A stretch of 40,462 bases of DNA, from contig CAIYMY010000056.1 of assembly GCA_903927465.1 (NCBI GenBank), forward strand, positions 1-40,462, written 5' to 3'. The DNA comes from an uncultured Rhodospirillales bacterium. GTDB taxonomy: Bacteria; Pseudomonadota; Alphaproteobacteria; Acetobacterales; Acetobacteraceae. A program made the translations under genes and the position numbers. Positions 38,862 through 40,462 of the stretch are shown in pieces. Each line of letters opens with the position of its first letter. The first letter of the stretch is position 1. The notes under the pieces are model-generated. The model was given only the letters and a program-made list of their open reading frames with translations, ran no database searches and had not been told where the DNA came from.

Positions 38862-39022
38862 AGCCGCTTCGCTATTCCTCATCTTGTCTGCGGGCGTACC
38901 GCGGTAATCGCTGTCGGGGCGTATCCGATGACAAGAAGGCTTGGGCGGAATTCCGCCTCTGCCGTCCCTGCCGCGCGGGTGGACGCGGTAATGGCCGCAA
39001 GGCCAAGTCGGAGGTCTGCTAA
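38858..39022 (+). CDS. 54-residue basic Cys-rich ORF in place of pufQ
   Basis: The frame overlaps the bchZ stop (ATGA) and its TAA overlaps the pufB start (TAATG). It begins [20 protein letters not shown], is strongly basic and has five cysteines, including LCRPC and a C-terminal EVC. Codon third positions are GC-biased (about two thirds) as in neighbours, which favours real coding. It is not PufQ, which has a membrane helix and a different sequence; no frame here resembles PufQ. The GGAGG site for pufB lies inside it, so its translation could influence pufB. Confidence 0.5.
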   Translation: MKPLRYSSSCLRAYRGNRCRGVSDDKKAWAEFRLCRPCRAGGRGNGRKAKSEVC

Positions 39023-39198
39023 TGGCCGACACAAGAACGCGCCTGACAGAAGCTCAGGCGAAGGAAGTCCACAACTTGGTGGTCCAGGGATGGGCTTTCT
39101 CAATCTTCGCTTCTATGGGCGCGCATGTCCTCGTCTGGTTGTGGCGGCCGCTTGTCTTTACTGGACAAGTGGTTCCGCCCGACTGGCGTTTCTTCTGA
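39022..39198 (+). CDS. pufB: LH1 antenna beta polypeptide
   Basis: A 58-residue single-helix protein. The N-terminal TEAQAKEVHNLVVQG is the antenna-beta consensus, the bacteriochlorophyll-ligating His is in MGAHVLVWLWRPL, and aromatic residues follow. After the usual WRP end it continues with about 15 more residues (VFTGQVVPPDWRFF), longer than typical LH1 beta. GGAGG precedes the ATG. It pairs with pufA to ring the reaction centre. Confidence 0.9.
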   Translation: MADTRTRLTEAQAKEVHNLVVQGWAFSIFASMGAHVLVWLWRPLVFTGQVVPPDWRFF

Positions 39199-39203
39199 AG
39201 GAT

Positions 39204-39231
39204 GTTCCGGGTTGAAGGGTCTTCCCGGAAC
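39204..39231 (+). other. Hairpin between pufB and pufA
   Basis: GTTCCGGG (39204-39211) is complementary to CCCGGAAC (39224-39231) around a 12-base loop; an inner GAAG/CTTC pairing is also possible. It lies just after pufB. Intercistronic puf hairpins are known to set mRNA segment stability and the ratio of antenna to reaction centre; a similar role is inferred. Confidence 0.5.
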
Positions 39232-39251
39232 CTGGAGCCAAAGAAAGGAGA

Positions 39252-39440
39252 ATGTTCGATATGCATAAAATTTGGATGACGATCGATGCACGGCGCGTTG
39301 GGTTTCTCGGCGCGGCGGGTGTGGTGGCGATCGCGGCAGTGATTCACTTCGCTGTGCTGAGTTCGCCACGCTACTGCGATCATCTCGGTTGGTGCGCAAC
39401 TTCACCGACCTTCACCCCTGGCGCGAAGCTGGGTGGTTGA
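39252..39440 (+). CDS. pufA: LH1 antenna alpha polypeptide
   Basis: A 62-residue single-helix protein: MHKIWMTIDARRVGFLGAAG leads into the membrane helix, and the bacteriochlorophyll-ligating His is in AAVIHFAVLSS. The C-terminal tail holds two cysteines (RYCDHLGWCATS), uncommon in LH1 alpha. AAAGGAG precedes the ATG. It is followed by two hairpins and then pufL. Confidence 0.93.
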   Translation: MFDMHKIWMTIDARRVGFLGAAGVVAIAAVIHFAVLSSPRYCDHLGWCATSPTFTPGAKLGG

Positions 39441-39447
39441 GCACGGG

Positions 39448-39504
39448 GCGCGGCTTAGGCCGCGCTCCAGCGAATTGGGCGAGGCAGCCGAAACTGCCTC
39501 GCCC
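39448..39504 (+). other. Two tandem hairpins between pufA and pufL
   Basis: First: GCGCGG (39448-39453) with CCGCGC (39460-39465). Second and stronger: GGGCGAGGCAG (39477-39487) with CTGCCTCGCCC (39494-39504), a perfect 11-bp stem with a CCGAAA loop. Both lie in the 128-base pufA-pufL spacer. No T-run follows, so they are more likely mRNA-stabilising or decay-limiting structures, as known for the Rhodobacter pufBA-pufL spacer, than full terminators. Confidence 0.7.
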
Positions 39505-39568
39505 GCACAGAACATCATGAGGGACCGCCAGGCGGGCATAGCCCCCGTCGGGAGAGGAGCATCAAGCG

Positions 39569-40393
39569 ATGGCGATGTTAAGCTTTGAGCGGAAATACCG
39601 CGTCCGCGGCGGAACCCTGATAGGGGGTGACCTGTTCGATTTCTGGATAGGGCCTTTCTATGTCGGGTTCTTTGGCGTGACCACGGCGTTTTTCAGCTTT
39701 GTTGGAACCGCCCTGATCCTCTACGGTGCGGCGATTGGCGGGACCTGGAATCCCTGGCTGATCAATATCGCGCCGCCGGATCTGAAATTTGGCCTACGCC
39801 TGGCGCCGATGCGCGAAGGCGGGTTGTGGCAGATGATCACCATTTGCGCACTTGGGGCCTTTGTTTCCTGGGCACTGCGCCAGGCGGAAATATCGCGAAA
39901 GCTTGGCATGGGGTATCACATACCCATCGCCTATGGCGTCGCGGTTTTCGCTTACTTCACCCTGGTCGTGATCCGACCGGTGCTGATGGGCGCATGGGGA
40001 CATGGCTTCCCCTACGGCATTTTTAGTCACCTCGATTGGGTGTCCAATGTCGGATATCAATATCTGCATTTCCACTACAATCCGGCGCATATGATCGCGG
40101 TGACCTTCTTCTTCACCACGGTATTGGCGCTGTCGCTGCATGGCGGTTTGGTTCTCTCGGCGCTTAACCCGCCGGAAGGTGAACCGGTGAAGACCGCAGA
40201 GCATGAAAATACCTTCTTCCGTGACCTGATCGGTTATTCGATCGGCACACTTGGTATCCACAGGCTCGGTCTTTTCCTCGCGCTGTCAGCTGGGATTTGG
40301 AGTGCGATCTGCATCGTGATTAGTGGTCCGTTCTGGACCCGCGGCTGGCCCGAATGGTGGGGCTGGTGGCTTAACCTGCCGATTTGGCACTAG
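39569..40393 (+). CDS. pufL: Photosynthetic reaction centre L subunit
   Basis: A 274-residue five-helix membrane protein that binds bacteriochlorophyll, bacteriopheophytin and QA/QB with the M subunit. It begins [39 protein letters not shown] carries the special-pair ligand region, [12 protein letters not shown] the first iron-ligand His and [14 protein letters not shown] the second. Length is normal. GAGAGGAG lies upstream of the ATG. Confidence 0.97.
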   Translation: MAMLSFERKYRVRGGTLIGGDLFDFWIGPFYVGFFGVTTAFFSFVGTALILYGAAIGGTWNPWLINIAPPDLKFGLRLAPMREGGLWQMITICALGAFVSWALRQAEISRKLGMGYHIPIAYGVAVFAYFTLVVIRPVLMGAWGHGFPYGIFSHLDWVSNVGYQYLHFHYNPAHMIAVTFFFTTVLALSLHGGLVLSALNPPEGEPVKTAEHENTFFRDLIGYSIGTLGIHRLGLFLALSAGIWSAICIVISGPFWTRGWPEWWGWWLNLPIWH

Positions 40394-40414
40394 GCGAGGG
40401 GAGGGAAAAATCCC

Positions 40415-40462
40415 ATGGCCGAATATCAGAACATCTTCACCCGGATACAGGTGCGCGGACCA
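40415..40462 (+). CDS. pufM: Photosynthetic reaction centre M subunit, N-terminal fragment
   Basis: The ATG at 40415 follows GGGGAGGG and opens MAEYQNIFTRIQVRGP, the start of the M subunit; the window ends after 16 codons. Position right after pufL is as expected. Anything downstream, including pufC, is not visible. Confidence 0.93.
   Translation, partial: MAEYQNIFTRIQVRGP

Noticed and set aside
38928-39215. 95-residue frame overlapping the small ORF and pufB
   Set aside because: It is out of frame with pufB and contains no PufQ-like helix; the pufB frame has clear antenna signatures.

Overview
The window is the core of a photosynthesis gene cluster (PGC) from an alphaproteobacterial anoxygenic phototroph, preceded by about 6 kb of unrelated chromosomal genes. 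High GC content, a PpsR/AerR regulator pair, type-II reaction-centre genes (puhA, pufLM) and the arrangement crtEF-bchCXYZ-pufBALM place it in the Alphaproteobacteria. Only the oxygen-dependent cyclase (acsF) is present, with no bchE, which suggests an aerobic anoxygenic phototroph. An Acetobacteraceae/Rhodospirillales relative is my best guess, but the sequence alone does not prove it.

Layout. 1-92: start of an IS5-type transposase cut by the window edge. 173-1935 (minus): a small unknown protein and a pair of glycosyltransferase-like genes. 2009-6010 (plus): a SplB-like radical SAM gene with a putative LexA box upstream, a TPR/O-GlcNAc-transferase-like protein and a small membrane protein. 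6094-6486: an unknown gene preceded by a perfect PpsR operator. 6501-13394 (minus): hemC, bchP, a PucC-like transporter, bchG, ppsR and aerR, which read as one unit aerR-ppsR-bchG-bch2-bchP-hemC. 13651-24131 (plus): bchF-bchN-bchB-(bchH)-bchL-(bchM)-lhaA-puhA-puhB-puhC-orf-acsF-puhE. 24246-31721 (plus): hemA-bchI-bchD-bchO-DUF3422-(crtI?)-crtB. 31827-40462 (plus): crtE-crtF-bchC-bchX-bchY-bchZ-small ORF-pufB-pufA-pufL-pufM (cut by the window end). Most genes overlap by ATGA/GTGA or are a few bases apart, so translational coupling is pervasive.

How it works together. HemA and HemC feed tetrapyrrole synthesis. BchI and BchD (with the missing BchH) would insert magnesium. BchM (missing) methylates, AcsF closes ring E, BchLNB reduces protochlorophyllide, BchXYZ, BchF and BchC convert chlorin to bacteriochlorophyllide a, and BchG and BchP add and reduce the tail. 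CrtE, CrtB and CrtF make carotenoid. Puh and Puf proteins, LhaA and the PucC-like protein build the reaction centre and LH1. PpsR (repressor) and AerR (B12-binding antirepressor) control the operons through TGT-N12-ACA sites, of which I find perfect copies at 6026, 31739 and 33883 and two degenerate overlapping copies at 13440-13473.

The most striking feature is that two, and probably three, genes at their expected positions are hollowed out. bchH is reduced to 79 codons (first ~20 plus last ~60), bchM to 38 codons (first ~33 plus last few), and an 18-codon ORF directly before crtB looks like the two ends of crtI. Each remnant keeps frame and the start/stop overlaps with its neighbours, while all surrounding genes look intact. 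The cluster as written cannot make bacteriochlorophyll or coloured carotenoid unless these genes exist elsewhere. Real recent loss, relocation of the genes, or an assembly or editing artefact are all possible.
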